From the NCBI GenBank assembly GCA_018662005.1, contig JABJHA010000008.1, forward strand, positions 62,001 through 126,000: DNA of 64,000 nucleotides. The letters run 5' to 3'. This document shows, one piece after another, positions 8,179 to 18,035 of this stretch (the stretch's first letter is position 1; every line of letters begins with the position of its first letter). A model generated the notes under the pieces. It saw only the letters and a program-made list of their open reading frames with translations, had not been told where the DNA came from and made no database searches. Origin of the DNA: Rhodospirillaceae bacterium (GTDB lineage: Bacteria; Pseudomonadota; Alphaproteobacteria; Rhodospirillales; JABHCV01). The position numbers and the translations under genes were made by a program.

Positions 8179-8877
8179 GTGAAGGCTGAAGCGAAAACCT
8201 GTCACGAACAATCCCACCGTCCGTCATTCAAATGGACACGGATGTGGGTTGTGCTCGTGCTCGCCGGTCTGCTTGGCGGACTGTCGCTGTCCGGCTCGCC
8301 TTCCGCCGATGAACTTTTGGCGCCACCACGCGTTCATACGCCGCCGGGCGCAGCCGATAGCGAGGATGAACCCCTGGGCCCGTTCCCCGGTGTTGTCGCC
8401 CCTGAAGGCACATACGATGGCAAGAATGTCGAACAACCGATCGAATTCCCCCATGACCTTCACGCCGACACCAACAAGATCAATTGCCTGTACTGCCATA
8501 CCTACGCACGCCGTAGCGCCGTCGCAGGAATTCCGCCGACGTCAAAGTGTATGGGCTGTCACAGCGTTATCGCCACGGATCGCCCGCGCATCAAAAAGCT
8601 GACGGAATATTGGGAAAAGGGCGAATCACCACCGTGGAAAAAAGTTCATGACCTTCCCGATTTTGTCCGCTTCACCCACGAGAGGCATTTAAAGAAATTC
8701 CTGTTCGACAATCCCGACATGGATGTTGAGCGTGTCGACGAGGTCTGCGCCCTGTGTCATGGAGACGTCAAGAAAATGACTGTCGCCAAGAAACAAAAAC
8801 CACTGACCATGGGATTCTGCACCCGCTGTCACGAGGCCAATGACGGTCCCTTCGATTGCCAGAAGTGTCACAAGTAG
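8179..8877 (+). CDS. actA: Alternative complex III pentaheme cytochrome subunit ActA
   Basis: A membrane-anchored periplasmic protein with five CxxCH heme c sites in order: CLYCH, CMGCH, CALCH, CTRCH, CQKCH. A hydrophobic N-terminal helix (MWVVLVLAGLLGGLSL) serves as signal anchor. I prefer GTG 8179, 8 nt after GAGAG; GTG 8170, in frame, would add three residues. Five hemes and roughly 230 residues match ActA, which passes electrons from the Fe-S subunit of alternative complex III towards its cytochrome partners. It is the first gene of an actA-F operon and is followed 26 bp later by actB1. Confidence 0.9.
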   Translation: MKAEAKTCHEQSHRPSFKWTRMWVVLVLAGLLGGLSLSGSPSADELLAPPRVHTPPGAADSEDEPLGPFPGVVAPEGTYDGKNVEQPIEFPHDLHADTNKINCLYCHTYARRSAVAGIPPTSKCMGCHSVIATDRPRIKKLTEYWEKGESPPWKKVHDLPDFVRFTHERHLKKFLFDNPDMDVERVDEVCALCHGDVKKMTVAKKQKPLTMGFCTRCHEANDGPFDCQKCHK

Positions 8878-8903
8878 AGCATTTTAGAGGAAGTATACCG
8901 GCA

Positions 8904-11132
8904 ATGAGCAAAATCGAATTTGATCGCAGGGATTTCCTCAAAGTTATGGGCGTCAGTGGAGTCGCGGCCACCGTTGCCGGTTGCGATATGCCCTCCTACA
9001 TCACCTCCGAAGAAGGCGTTGAAGAAGTCATCCCTTACCTGTCGCCGGAAGAATTCGTTATTCCCGGTGTCGGTGTCCATTACGCCTCGACATGTCTGCA
9101 ATGCCCGGCAACCTGCGGAATCCGCGGTCGGGTTCGCGAAGGGCGGGTGTTGAAACTTGAAGGCAATCCGAAGAGCGCTTTAAACACTGGCAAACTGTGC
9201 CAGATGGGACAGGCCGGATTGCAGGCCCACTACAACCCGGACCGCCTGACAAAGCCCCTGGTTCGCAAGGACGGCGCGCTTGCCGAGGCCACCTGGGAAG
9301 ATGCCCTGGCCCTGATAGAAGAAAAAACCGGTCCGTCTTCGGGGATTTCGGGCACCCGCTTTGCCTGGCTTACCGGCACCACCAGCGGTCACCAAAGCGT
9401 CTTGCTGAAGGCCCATCTGGAAAGCCTCGGCTCGTCCAATCATTTTGTCCACGAAGTCATAAACAGCAAGGTTTGGCAGGCCGTCTGCCAGGATATGCTG
9501 GGCCAATCCATGCCCCGCTTGCGCATCGACAAAGCCAAAATGGTGTTGTCCTTCGGCGCCGATTTCCTGGGCACATGGATGTCGCCTATTCATTTTTCCG
9601 CCGACTACGCCAAATTCCGTTCCGGTGAAGACCGCGGCATGTTGGTACAGGCCGAGCCGTCGATGTCGCTGACCGGCGCCAACGCTGATCTGTGGGTCGC
9701 CCTGCGCCCCGGAACCGAGGGCGTTATGGCTTTGGGACTGGCTAATGTTCTGATTAACAAGGAACGCATGGACGCATCGGCCCTGCCCGCCGACGCCCTG
9801 CAACTGATCAACCAGTACGGCGTTTCGAGGACCACTAGAATAACCGGTATCGCCGGTGATCGCCTGATCCGCATTGCCCGGCACTTGAAAGAACGTTCGC
9901 CAAGTCTGGTTCTGGCTGGCCAGTCAGCCGCGGCCCACGCCGATGGTTTTCAGTCCGTACAGGCGGCGATGTTGTTGAATGTTCTGCTTGGTAACATCGA
10001 CCAAACTATTGAAGCCAATGGCGGTTTTGCTTTGCCGCAACTGGCCTCGGTCAGTGGCGGAACCTCTGATCTGGCGCGTTTTGCAGACGCCGCCGGGGCC
10101 GGAAAGCTCGATGCCGTCTTCTTTGATGGCAGCAACCCGCTTTTCGCCGCACCCAGCCACCTTGGCCTGAACGAAAAATTCGACGCCATCCCCTTCAAGG
10201 TTGCCTTCAGCCAGTTCATGGACGAAACCACGGCCCACGCCGATGTCGTCCTGCCCATGGCCTCACACCTTGAAGATTGGGGAACCCACGTCGCGGCTTA
10301 TCAAGGGGCTGATCACGAAATTGCCTTCCAGCAGCCACTGATGGAATCAATTCATCCCGGAACCCGCAGTTTTGGTGACATGTTGCTGGCCTTGAATTCC
10401 ATGCGCAACCCTGGCCCATTTGACGGGCTGGAAGACTACTACGCCTATCTGCAAAGTGCTGTTGGATCGATCCCCGGCGTCCTCAGGGGCGAGGATGATG
10501 AAGGTATCAACACCAGCGCCTGGAACCGGATTTTACAAGACGGACGCCTGCAAATGCCAATCGACACCAGGGCCCTTGCCAGCAACATTTCCGCCAATGA
10601 CATGGACGTCAAGGAGGCCGACCCGGCGTTCCCTTATTATCTGGTGCCGACCCCGCGCAGCACTCTTTACGATGGCCGCCACGCCAACATACCGTGGCTG
10701 CAGGAATCACCTGACCAAATCAGCAAAGTGGTGTGGAATTCATGGGCTGAAATCCATCCGGTTACCGCCGCCAAGCTGGGTGTCGAGGAAGGCGATGTCA
10801 TCACCGTCACAACCACCGACGGCTCACTTGAAGTGCCGGTCTACATTCATAAAGGCATTCACATTGACGTTGTCGCCGTGCCCATGGGACAGGGCCATAA
10901 GGAATATGGCCGTTACGCCAAGGGACGCGGAGTCAACCCGTTGAAAATTCTGAGCCCCGGCAGCGACGCCAAAACCGGCGAACTGGCCCTTTTCGGCAGC
11001 CGGGCGGCCCTTGCCGCGACTGGCCGGGCCGGTCGTCTGGTCAAAATGGGCAACACTGAAACACAACATGGTCGCAAGATTGTCGCCACCATCACCGCCG
11101 AACAACAACGCCGCAACGAAGGGGACTCTTAA
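8904..11132 (+). CDS. actB1: Alternative complex III subunit ActB, molybdopterin-oxidoreductase-like half (B1)
   Basis: A 742-residue protein from ATG 8904. It has an N-terminal twin-arginine signal (FDRRDFLKVMG), then a DMSO-reductase-family fold ending in a molydopterin-dinucleotide-binding-like domain (about 600-720). In ACIII this domain has lost molybdenum. Here four cysteines in the family's Fe-S spacing remain (C64, C67, C71, C99; C-x2-C-x3-C-x27-C), while I see no clear Cys/Ser/Asp molybdenum-ligand motif in the expected region. In many ACIII operons B1 and B2 are one protein; here the Fe-S half is a separate gene 3 bp downstream. Confidence 0.88.
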   Translation: MSKIEFDRRDFLKVMGVSGVAATVAGCDMPSYITSEEGVEEVIPYLSPEEFVIPGVGVHYASTCLQCPATCGIRGRVREGRVLKLEGNPKSALNTGKLCQMGQAGLQAHYNPDRLTKPLVRKDGALAEATWEDALALIEEKTGPSSGISGTRFAWLTGTTSGHQSVLLKAHLESLGSSNHFVHEVINSKVWQAVCQDMLGQSMPRLRIDKAKMVLSFGADFLGTWMSPIHFSADYAKFRSGEDRGMLVQAEPSMSLTGANADLWVALRPGTEGVMALGLANVLINKERMDASALPADALQLINQYGVSRTTRITGIAGDRLIRIARHLKERSPSLVLAGQSAAAHADGFQSVQAAMLLNVLLGNIDQTIEANGGFALPQLASVSGGTSDLARFADAAGAGKLDAVFFDGSNPLFAAPSHLGLNEKFDAIPFKVAFSQFMDETTAHADVVLPMASHLEDWGTHVAAYQGADHEIAFQQPLMESIHPGTRSFGDMLLALNSMRNPGPFDGLEDYYAYLQSAVGSIPGVLRGEDDEGINTSAWNRILQDGRLQMPIDTRALASNISANDMDVKEADPAFPYYLVPTPRSTLYDGRHANIPWLQESPDQISKVVWNSWAEIHPVTAAKLGVEEGDVITVTTTDGSLEVPVYIHKGIHIDVVAVPMGQGHKEYGRYAKGRGVNPLKILSPGSDAKTGELALFGSRAALAATGRAGRLVKMGNTETQHGRKIVATITAEQQRRNEGDS

Positions 11133-11135
11133 GCA

Positions 11136-11987
11136 ATGTCTCTCGTCAGAAACTTTATCGAAGACTGGTCGCGTTATCGCAGAAGCATCGACGAAGGCGG
11201 CTTCCACGAATATGAACACATGTGGGGCATGGTCATCGACCTTGATAAATGCACCGGCTGCAATGCCTGTTCGGTCGCCTGTTACGCCGAAAACAATCTG
11301 GCCGTGGTTGGCGAGGACAAGTTTGAAAACGGCCAAGGTATGCACTGGATGCGTATCGAACGCTATTGGGACGAGCCGAACCTGGGCAACGAGCGGGTCC
11401 GCGATACCCAGGAGCATGGCGCTTCGTTCATGCCGATGATGTGCCAACAATGTAATTCAGCGACTTGCGAACCGGTTTGCCCGGTTTCGGCCGCCTACCA
11501 CACCCCAGATGGCCTTAACGCCCAGATTTATAACCGCTGTGTCGGTTCGCGTTACTGCGCCAACAACTGCCCGTATCGTCTGCGCTATTTCAATTTCTTC
11601 TCTTACTACGAAGACAGCTGGCCGTCGCCGCTGGATATGCAGTTGAACCCGGATATTTCCGTGCGCGACAAGGGCGTTATGGAAAAGTGCACCTTCTGCG
11701 TTCAGCGCATCAGGTCCACCAAAAACGCCGCCAAGATGGAAGACCGTGATGTCATCGACGGCGAAGTGCAGACGGCGTGTCAACAAACCTGCCCGACAAC
11801 GGCGATTGTTTTCGGTGATCTTCTTGATCATGAAAGCGATGTTCACAAGCTTTGGCATAAACACCAGACCCGCCTTGGCACGACGAAGCAGAATAAAGAT
11901 AACCCTGAATTGCGCGGATACAGGCTCTACGAACAACTCAATACCGAGCCCTCCGTCACCTACCTGGAACGGGTGCGAGACGTTTAA
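11136..11987 (+). CDS. actB2: Alternative complex III subunit ActB, iron-sulfur half (B2)
   Basis: A 283-residue ferredoxin-type protein of the DmsB/HybA class with four cysteine groups: CTGCNACSVAC near residue 31; CQQCNSATCEPVC near 106; CVGSRYCANNCPY near 135; CTFC with CQQTC near 187 and 210. These can hold up to four Fe-S clusters that wire the quinol site to ActA. The protein lacks its own Tat signal and presumably travels with B1, whose signal is intact (inference). Its stop overlaps the actC start by one base. Confidence 0.9.
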   Translation: MSLVRNFIEDWSRYRRSIDEGGFHEYEHMWGMVIDLDKCTGCNACSVACYAENNLAVVGEDKFENGQGMHWMRIERYWDEPNLGNERVRDTQEHGASFMPMMCQQCNSATCEPVCPVSAAYHTPDGLNAQIYNRCVGSRYCANNCPYRLRYFNFFSYYEDSWPSPLDMQLNPDISVRDKGVMEKCTFCVQRIRSTKNAAKMEDRDVIDGEVQTACQQTCPTTAIVFGDLLDHESDVHKLWHKHQTRLGTTKQNKDNPELRGYRLYEQLNTEPSVTYLERVRDV

Positions 11988-13423
11988 TGGCTGAGGAAAC
12001 ACACGTACACGCGACCAAGGATATCGACGAGAAAATCGCCTGGGCGAAGATCAACACCGATGTCCTAAGGAGTATGGAAAACCCGCGCATGGGTTACTGG
12101 CTGGCTGTTGGCGTCAGTATTTGCATGTTGATGGTCGGCGTCTATTCGGAAGTCTACCAGTACAACGTCGGCATGGGCCCGGCGCAGTTGAACAATCCGC
12201 ACATGTGGGATTTGTATATATCTACCTTTGTGTTCTGGATTGGCATGAGCCACTCAGGCACGTTGCTGTCGGCTATTTTGCATTTGTTCCACGCCGACTG
12301 GCGCAAGCCGATCTACCGTTTTGCCGAGGCCATGACCACGTTCTCGCTGATGACGGCGCTGGTCTTCCCGATCATTCACTTAGGGAGGGTCTGGAACATG
12401 CACTGGGTTATTCCCTATTACAGTGACCGTGGCATCTGGCCGAACTTCAGATCACCGCTGGTTTGGGATGCTTTCGCCATCACCACCTACCTGACCGGAT
12501 CGGTGCTGTTCCTGTATATTGGCATGATCCCTGATCTGGCGATTTGCCGTGATAACGCCATTGGCTGGCGCAAACGCCTGTACACCTTCATGTCCGTTGG
12601 CTGGCGCGGCGATGACCGGCAGTGGCGCAACTTCCGCAAGACTTATCTTCTGATGGCCTGTTTCCTGATCCCGCTGGCGGTGTCCGTGCACTCCATCGTT
12701 GCCGCCGATTTCGCCATGGCGATCATGCCGGGCTGGCACGTTACTTCATTCCCGCCCTACTTCGTTTCCGGGGCCCTGTATTCTGGCTGTGCGGCGATTA
12801 TCACCCTGTTCGTGCTGCTGCGGTATTTCTTCAAGTTCGAGCAGTACATGACCCTGCCGATTCTCGACAAAACCTGCAAGCTGACCTTCGCCATCGCCAT
12901 GGTCTGGTCCTATTTGAACCTGATTGAGTTCGCTTCTGTCTGGTACGGCCATGACATACCGGCCAAGGAAGTGCTGATCGCCAAGTTCACCGGCCCTTAC
13001 TCACCCTTCTTCTTGGGCATGTTATTCTGCGGTTCGGTGCTGCCCTTTACCCTGGCTTTTGAGAAAATCCGCCGCAACCCGATGTTGCTGCTACCTATTT
13101 CCATCTTCCTAAACGTCGGCATGTGGCTGGAACGCTACATGATCGTCGCCCCGACCCTGTCCCTGTCCTATCACCCCTGGAGTTGGGATGTCATGTGGCC
13201 GGGCTGGGTTGAGTGGGGCATTGTCTTTGGCAGCTTCGGCTGGTTTGGCCTGCTGTTCCTTATCTTCGTCAAGGTGTTCCCGTCGGTGTCCATGTACGAG
13301 GTCAAGGAAATGGTCTACCACCGCCGTCGTGTGGTCTATGAAGACGCCGAACTGAGAGCCCATGAGTATAAGACGGGCGCTTCGGGCGCCAGCAGCGCCG
13401 CCCCGGCGACGGAGGGCTCTTAA
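11987..13423 (+). CDS. actC: Alternative complex III NrfD-like membrane subunit ActC
   Basis: A 478-residue integral membrane protein with about ten transmembrane helices, starting one base inside the actB2 stop. It contains the NrfD/PsrC-family features: FVFWIGMSHSGTLLSAIL in the early helices and a charged loop before HVTSFPPYFVSGALYSG. ActC is the subunit thought to bind menaquinol or ubiquinol and pass electrons to the Fe-S subunit. An Ala/Gly/Ser-rich C-terminal tail follows the last helix. actF downstream is its paralogue. Confidence 0.92.
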   Translation: MAEETHVHATKDIDEKIAWAKINTDVLRSMENPRMGYWLAVGVSICMLMVGVYSEVYQYNVGMGPAQLNNPHMWDLYISTFVFWIGMSHSGTLLSAILHLFHADWRKPIYRFAEAMTTFSLMTALVFPIIHLGRVWNMHWVIPYYSDRGIWPNFRSPLVWDAFAITTYLTGSVLFLYIGMIPDLAICRDNAIGWRKRLYTFMSVGWRGDDRQWRNFRKTYLLMACFLIPLAVSVHSIVAADFAMAIMPGWHVTSFPPYFVSGALYSGCAAIITLFVLLRYFFKFEQYMTLPILDKTCKLTFAIAMVWSYLNLIEFASVWYGHDIPAKEVLIAKFTGPYSPFFLGMLFCGSVLPFTLAFEKIRRNPMLLLPISIFLNVGMWLERYMIVAPTLSLSYHPWSWDVMWPGWVEWGIVFGSFGWFGLLFLIFVKVFPSVSMYEVKEMVYHRRRVVYEDAELRAHEYKTGASGASSAAPATEGS

Positions 13424-13427
13424 GGTT

Positions 13428-13973
13428 ATGGCTAAAAAAACCCCCAAGAAAAGGCTGCTCGGGCTGTTTGGCGATTTTGAACAAGCGATCAAGGTGATTA
13501 TCGATATCCGCCAATACGAAGTTCCCGGCGTCAATGTCGACAATATCACCATCAAGTCGCCCATCGAACATCCCGAGATCGAGGAAATCCTTGGCGACCG
13601 GCCCTGCCATGTATCCAAATTCACGTTGTCGGGCGCCCTGTTCGGCTTGATTTTTGGCGCCTTCTTCCTGGCCGCTGCCCAGGCCAACTTCCTGATCCAG
13701 CCGCAAGGCGGAAAGCCGGTTATCACCATCACCTCGAATCTGGTGCTGATATACGAAATGCTGATCCTGTTCGGAATGCTGGCGACCTTTATCGGCTTCC
13801 TGTTCGGGGCTGGCCTGATGCGCAAGCGTTCGACCCTGGATGATGAAATGATCAGCCTTGATCAGGTCGGCATCGTTATCGAAGTCGAAGATGAAAACAT
13901 CGACCCGGTCATGGCGTTGTTTGAAAAACACCATGTGCTTGAGGTCAGGGACAGGGAGCTCACGGACATATGA
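13428..13973 (+). CDS. actD: Alternative complex III membrane subunit ActD (DUF3341)
   Basis: A 181-residue protein from ATG 13428, 4 bp after the actC stop. It has an N-terminal cytosolic alpha/beta domain (GLFGDFEQAIKVIIDIR), two transmembrane helices (about 68-88 and 105-128) and a C-terminal alpha/beta segment. This is the DUF3341/ActD layout: a small subunit that packs against ActC and ActF. Its end overlaps the actE start (ATGA). Confidence 0.9.
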   Translation: MAKKTPKKRLLGLFGDFEQAIKVIIDIRQYEVPGVNVDNITIKSPIEHPEIEEILGDRPCHVSKFTLSGALFGLIFGAFFLAAAQANFLIQPQGGKPVITITSNLVLIYEMLILFGMLATFIGFLFGAGLMRKRSTLDDEMISLDQVGIVIEVEDENIDPVMALFEKHHVLEVRDRELTDI

Positions 13974-14545
13974 GACATCTTTTCCCGTTCCCGCTTGCAT
14001 TCGTCTGCCTGATGCTGGCCGCTGCCGCCCTGTTGGCGCCCACCCCGGCCCATGCATGGCCCTGGTCGACCGACATGATGAACCAACCCAACGTCAAGCC
14101 ACAGGAAGGCCCCATGCGTCCCTTCCCAAGGCGTTCGGTTCCGGTAAGCGGCATCCCGACAGAAATCATCGACCGCGACGAGGCCGAAGAAATGGCTAAT
14201 CCTTATCCGCCAAGCCCGGCATCCATTGGAACCGGGCGGACCCTGTTCAAAATCTATTGTGCTGCCTGTCACGGCATTGCCGGGCGGGGTGATACCCCCG
14301 TCGCCGAACTGATTGGCACCGTTGATTTGACCGACCCCGATATGGTCGGCGACCTGACAGACGGCTGGATCTTCGGCACCATCACCTTCGGCAGCGCCAT
14401 TATGCCCGCTTACGGCGTCACTAACGAAGAAGGGGAATATCGCGGTTCTAACGATTTAAATGTCGAGGAACGCTGGCATGTCGTTAATTACATTCGCAAC
14501 GGCCTGGTTGCCGACGCCGAAATGCGCGAGGCAGCTGCACAATGA
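13970..14545 (+). CDS. actE: Alternative complex III monoheme cytochrome c subunit ActE
   Basis: A 191-residue exported protein: a signal sequence with core LPFAFVCLMLAAAALLAPT-like hydrophobic stretch (about residues 6-25), then a class I cytochrome c domain with CAACH near residue 95 and a C-terminal Met candidate in SAIMPAYG. ActE is the monoheme subunit of ACIII that can hand electrons to a soluble cytochrome or directly to an oxidase. The start lies inside the actD stop (ATGA). Confidence 0.9.
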   Translation: MRHLFPFPLAFVCLMLAAAALLAPTPAHAWPWSTDMMNQPNVKPQEGPMRPFPRRSVPVSGIPTEIIDRDEAEEMANPYPPSPASIGTGRTLFKIYCAACHGIAGRGDTPVAELIGTVDLTDPDMVGDLTDGWIFGTITFGSAIMPAYGVTNEEGEYRGSNDLNVEERWHVVNYIRNGLVADAEMREAAAQ

Positions 14546-14583
14546 AGAAAACCTGTTTTTTTAACAAAATGAGCGCCTGAGCC

Positions 14584-15627
14584 ATGGAAGATTTCGGTAG
14601 CTGGTCGATCATCACGACGAATTTCCTCATTGTTCTATATTTGGCCTTGGGGGGCGTTATCCTTTCGTCACTGCTGCATCTGGTGAACGCCAAATGGCGC
14701 TTTCAGATCCGCTGGCTGGCCTGCGCCAACATGGCGTTATTCCCCATCGCCTTTGTCCTGTTGCTGATTTTGCTATCCAACGGCGAGGCCACATTCCCGT
14801 GGCTGGCCACGGCCCATAATGAAGGCGTACATCTGCCGGGATGGCAAAACTATACCTTCCTGGTGATCCGCGAGATCGGTGGCTTTATCTTCGCCTTTGG
14901 CCTCTGCTACGCCTACGTCAAATTGCAGAAACAGGCCGAAATTGACCCGGCACCCGCCGTCCAGCGACGCTTCCGCAATGTGGCCCTGACCATCCCCTTC
15001 CTTTATGTCATCTACGGCAGCATGGTCGCCTGGGATTTTGAAATGACCATGGAAGCCGGATGGCACAGTGCCAGTTACGCGGCCTATCAGTTCCAAAGCA
15101 ACTTCCACGGCTTTCTCGCCTATTTTGTCCTGATGCTCTACGTCATGGATAAAACAGGCAATATGAAGGACGACTTCGAGCGTAAAATTTACAACTATCT
15201 GGCCCAGCTTATTCTTGGCATGACCATTTTGTGGATTTACTTCTACTTCACCCAGTACCTGGTTTTCTGGTATGGCCGTCTGCCCTTCGAGATGGATCGC
15301 TTTATTCGTATGCTCGAGGGTGGTTACTACCCGCTTATGGCGCTGTTCCTGACCTGCAAGTTCATCATTCCGTTCTGTACCTTTATCTTCACCCCGGCCC
15401 GCCACAGCCGTCCGACTGTGGTTATTGTGGCGGTGTTCATTCTTGCCGGGACATGGCTTGAACGTTACGTGTGGATTTCAGGGTCCGTTGCCAGCCGCTA
15501 TTTCCACACGCCCCTGTCAAACTCCTTTGACCTGCTGGTCACCGGCTTGATCATGGCGGCTGTGTTCATGTCACTGCGTTGGCAACTGAACCGCGAGAAT
15601 TTGCTCAAAAACCGTCAATCGGTCTGA
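14584..15627 (+). CDS. actF: Alternative complex III NrfD-like membrane subunit ActF
   Basis: A 347-residue integral membrane protein with about ten helices, related to ActC but shorter, beginning MEDFGSWSIITTNFL. The MTMEAGWHSASYAAYQFQSN stretch and the WERY-type motif (GTWLERYVW) near the C-terminus resemble those of ActC. ActF completes the actA-B1-B2-C-D-E-F set. It starts 38 bp after actE. Its last 13 bp overlap the convergent trmL gene, leaving no room for a separate terminator. Confidence 0.9.
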   Translation: MEDFGSWSIITTNFLIVLYLALGGVILSSLLHLVNAKWRFQIRWLACANMALFPIAFVLLLILLSNGEATFPWLATAHNEGVHLPGWQNYTFLVIREIGGFIFAFGLCYAYVKLQKQAEIDPAPAVQRRFRNVALTIPFLYVIYGSMVAWDFEMTMEAGWHSASYAAYQFQSNFHGFLAYFVLMLYVMDKTGNMKDDFERKIYNYLAQLILGMTILWIYFYFTQYLVFWYGRLPFEMDRFIRMLEGGYYPLMALFLTCKFIIPFCTFIFTPARHSRPTVVIVAVFILAGTWLERYVWISGSVASRYFHTPLSNSFDLLVTGLIMAAVFMSLRWQLNRENLLKNRQSV

Positions 15628-16061
15628 CGCAAGGCCTCTCCCAGAACCATAGCCGCTGCGATGGCGACGTTGAGTGAGCGCGCGCCGGGCGCCATTGGCA
15701 CCTGCAATTGCGCATGGGCGGCGGCAAAAACATCGTCCGGAACCCCGGCGCTTTCACGGCCGACCATGATGATGTCGTCGGCCCGGAAGGGAAAATCCGT
15801 ATAAACGGTTTCAGCTTTCGTCGACAACAACACCAGCCGCACCCCTTGAACATCTATTTCCTGCTTGAAGGATTGCCAGGAGGAATGCCGGGTGACATCG
15901 GCATCTTGCAGATAATCCATAGCGGCGCGTTTTAACTGCCGGTCGGAAAAAACGAACCCACAGGGCTCGATAATATCGACGGCGATATCAAGACACATGG
16001 CTGTACGCAGCAAGGTGCCGGTATTTTGTGGAATATCCGGTTGATAGAGGGCGAGACGCAT
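15615..16061 (-). CDS. trmL: tRNA (cytidine/uridine-34-2'-O)-methyltransferase TrmL
   Basis: A 148-residue SPOUT-fold methyltransferase with the full TrmL motif set: MRLALYQPDIPQNTGTLLRT (motif 1), IIMVGRESAGVP (motif 2, knot) and PMAPGARSLNVAIAAAMVLGEA (motif 3, SAM-binding trefoil knot). It methylates the ribose of the wobble base in leucine tRNAs. In alphaproteobacteria trmL commonly lies beside petABC, as here; it is divergent from petA across a 177-bp gap and overlaps actF tail to tail. Confidence 0.93.
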   Translation of the reverse strand: MRLALYQPDIPQNTGTLLRTAMCLDIAVDIIEPCGFVFSDRQLKRAAMDYLQDADVTRHSSWQSFKQEIDVQGVRLVLLSTKAETVYTDFPFRADDIIMVGRESAGVPDDVFAAAHAQLQVPMAPGARSLNVAIAAAMVLGEALRQTD

Positions 16062-16238
16062 GTTTTATTCATTCAGACTGTGAAAATTGATCCATGTTAA
16101 GGCATAATGCACGAAAGACCTGATTTTATCCCTTTGCATCCAGGATTGTATTGATTATACCCTTCTGCCAATCTAGGGCGCGCCCGGCAACAAGATCAGA
16201 TTTAAATCGTCCCGAACGGACACCTAAGAGGTTCTTTC

Positions 16239-16793
16239 ATGACCGACCAAGCAAGTGACGACACGGCAACCCCTGAAGAAAGTGCCAGCAGGCGTGATTT
16301 TCTGCAAATAGCCACCTATACGGTTGGCGCGGTTGGCGCCGGTTTGGCCGTCTGGCCAATTGTTGACAGCATTAACCCGCCGGCAGATGTTCTCGCCCTT
16401 GCTTCGACAGAGGTTGATCTTTCACCCGTCGAAGTCGGACAGAGCATCACTGTTATCTGGCGTGGCCGTCCGGTCTTCGTTCGCCACCGTTCGGAAAAGG
16501 AAATCGAAGACGCAAGGGCCGTCCCCCTGGACGCCATGCCTGACCCGCAAAGCGATGATGACCGAACGCAAAAGCCGGAATGGCTGATTATGGTCGGCAT
16601 CTGCACCCATTTAGGATGCATTCCCAACGGCCAGCGGCCAACTGATCCTAAGGGAGACTTCGGCGGCTGGTTCTGCCCCTGTCACGGTTCCCACTATGAT
16701 TTGTCCGGACGCATACGAAAAGGCCCGGCCCCGACGAACCTTGAAATTCCGACTTATGAATTCGTTGACGATACAACCATCAAAATCGGCTAA
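16239..16793 (+). CDS. petA: Ubiquinol-cytochrome c reductase Rieske iron-sulfur subunit
   Basis: A 184-residue protein. The N-terminal Tat-type signal anchor (SRRDFLQ then a hydrophobic helix, about 18-45) is kept as the membrane anchor. The Rieske [2Fe-2S] ligands are C122/H124 in CTHLGC and C146/H149 in CPCHGS; C127 and C148 form the stabilising disulfide. It takes electrons from ubiquinol at the Qo site and passes them to cytochrome c1. It is the first gene of the petABC operon, 12 bp before petB. Confidence 0.96.
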   Translation: MTDQASDDTATPEESASRRDFLQIATYTVGAVGAGLAVWPIVDSINPPADVLALASTEVDLSPVEVGQSITVIWRGRPVFVRHRSEKEIEDARAVPLDAMPDPQSDDDRTQKPEWLIMVGICTHLGCIPNGQRPTDPKGDFGGWFCPCHGSHYDLSGRIRKGPAPTNLEIPTYEFVDDTTIKIG

Positions 16794-16805
16794 GGGAATT
16801 ATAAA

Positions 16806-18035
16806 ATGAAACTATCAAAATCCATCATTTTGCCCTTTCTTGACTGGGTTGATTATCGTCTTCCGGTATTTTCCTATGCACGGGAAAACCTGATTGATTA
16901 TCCGACGCCAAAGAACCTGAACTACTGGTGGAATTTCGGATCGCTTGCCGGCATCGTCCTGATGATAATGATCATCACCGGGTTTTTCCTGGCCATTAAC
17001 TACACCCCGCACACGGATTACGCCTTTTCCAGCGTCGAGCACCTGATGCGCGACGTTAACTATGGCTGGCTGCTGCGCTTTATGCACGCCAACGGCGGCT
17101 CCATGTTCTTTATCCTGGTCTACATTCACATGTTCCGCGGCCTGTATTTCGGCTCTTTCAAAGCGCCGCGAGAATTGCTGTGGATCATCGGCGTGGTCAT
17201 CTATCTGTGCATGATGGGCACCGCCTTCATGGGTTATGTGTTGCCCTGGGGACAAATGAGCTACTGGGGTGCTACCGTTATCACCAGCCTGTTTTCCGCC
17301 GTCCCCATTATTGGCGATACAATCGTCACCTGGCTGTGGGGTGGCTTCGTCATCGATAACAACACCCTGACCCGCTTCTTCGTTGGTCACTACCTGATGC
17401 CGATGGTTATTTTCATGCTGGTTGTTGTTCACATGTGGGCCTTGCATGTCCATAAATCGAACAACCCGCTGGGCGTTGATATGCGGACCCCGGCTGACAG
17501 CATTCCCTTCCATCCTTATTACACCATCAAGGATATGGTCGGCATGGGCGTGTTCTTTATCGTCTACTTTGGATTTGTCTTCTTCGCCCCTGACTTCTTC
17601 GGCGAGCCTGACAACTATATCGAGGCCAACCCGCTGGTCACACCGCCGCACATTGTCCCCGAATGGTACTTCCTGCCGTTCTATGCAATCCTGCGTTCCA
17701 TCGACAATAAACTGATCGGCGTTATCGCCATGTTCGCCGGTGTCTGCATTCTGTTCGCCTTGCCGTGGATGGATCGTTGCCGGGTTCGCAGCGCCAAGTT
17801 CCGGCCGATTTACCGGCAGTTTTTCTGGCTGTTCTTCGCCGATTGCATCCTGCTTGGCTATATCGGCGCACAAACCGCCGTCGAGCCGTTTGTCACCATC
17901 GGCCGTATCGCCACCGCCTATTATTTCGCCCACTTCCTGATTATTTGCCCGCTTATCTGTAAGTTTGAACGACCCCTTGTGCCGCCGGAAAGTATCAGTG
18001 CGGGTGTTCTGAAAGCCCAGAAGGGAGCTGAATGA
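16806..18035 (+). CDS. petB: Cytochrome bc1 complex cytochrome b
   Basis: A 409-residue membrane protein with eight predicted helices, fused N- and C-terminal parts as in proteobacterial cytochrome b. Signature features: the paired heme-ligand histidines in helices B and D ([20 protein letters not shown] and [20 protein letters not shown] regions), [16 protein letters not shown] on the Qo side, and [14 protein letters not shown] (PEWY motif). It carries hemes bL and bH and both quinone sites. Its stop overlaps the petC start (ATGATG). Confidence 0.97.
   Translation: MKLSKSIILPFLDWVDYRLPVFSYARENLIDYPTPKNLNYWWNFGSLAGIVLMIMIITGFFLAINYTPHTDYAFSSVEHLMRDVNYGWLLRFMHANGGSMFFILVYIHMFRGLYFGSFKAPRELLWIIGVVIYLCMMGTAFMGYVLPWGQMSYWGATVITSLFSAVPIIGDTIVTWLWGGFVIDNNTLTRFFVGHYLMPMVIFMLVVVHMWALHVHKSNNPLGVDMRTPADSIPFHPYYTIKDMVGMGVFFIVYFGFVFFAPDFFGEPDNYIEANPLVTPPHIVPEWYFLPFYAILRSIDNKLIGVIAMFAGVCILFALPWMDRCRVRSAKFRPIYRQFFWLFFADCILLGYIGAQTAVEPFVTIGRIATAYYFAHFLIICPLICKFERPLVPPESISAGVLKAQKGAE

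Noticed and set aside
8875-8886. TAGAGCATT after actA, again after petC (18821), and complement near 63110, taken as a dispersed element.
   Set aside because: Only 8-9 bases match and two of the three start at a stop codon; too short to separate from chance.
8904-11987. Formate dehydrogenase or nitrate reductase for the molybdoenzyme-like gene and its Fe-S partner.
   Set aside because: The following genes (actC-F) and the pentaheme gene before it are the ACIII set, and no molybdenum-ligand motif is visible.
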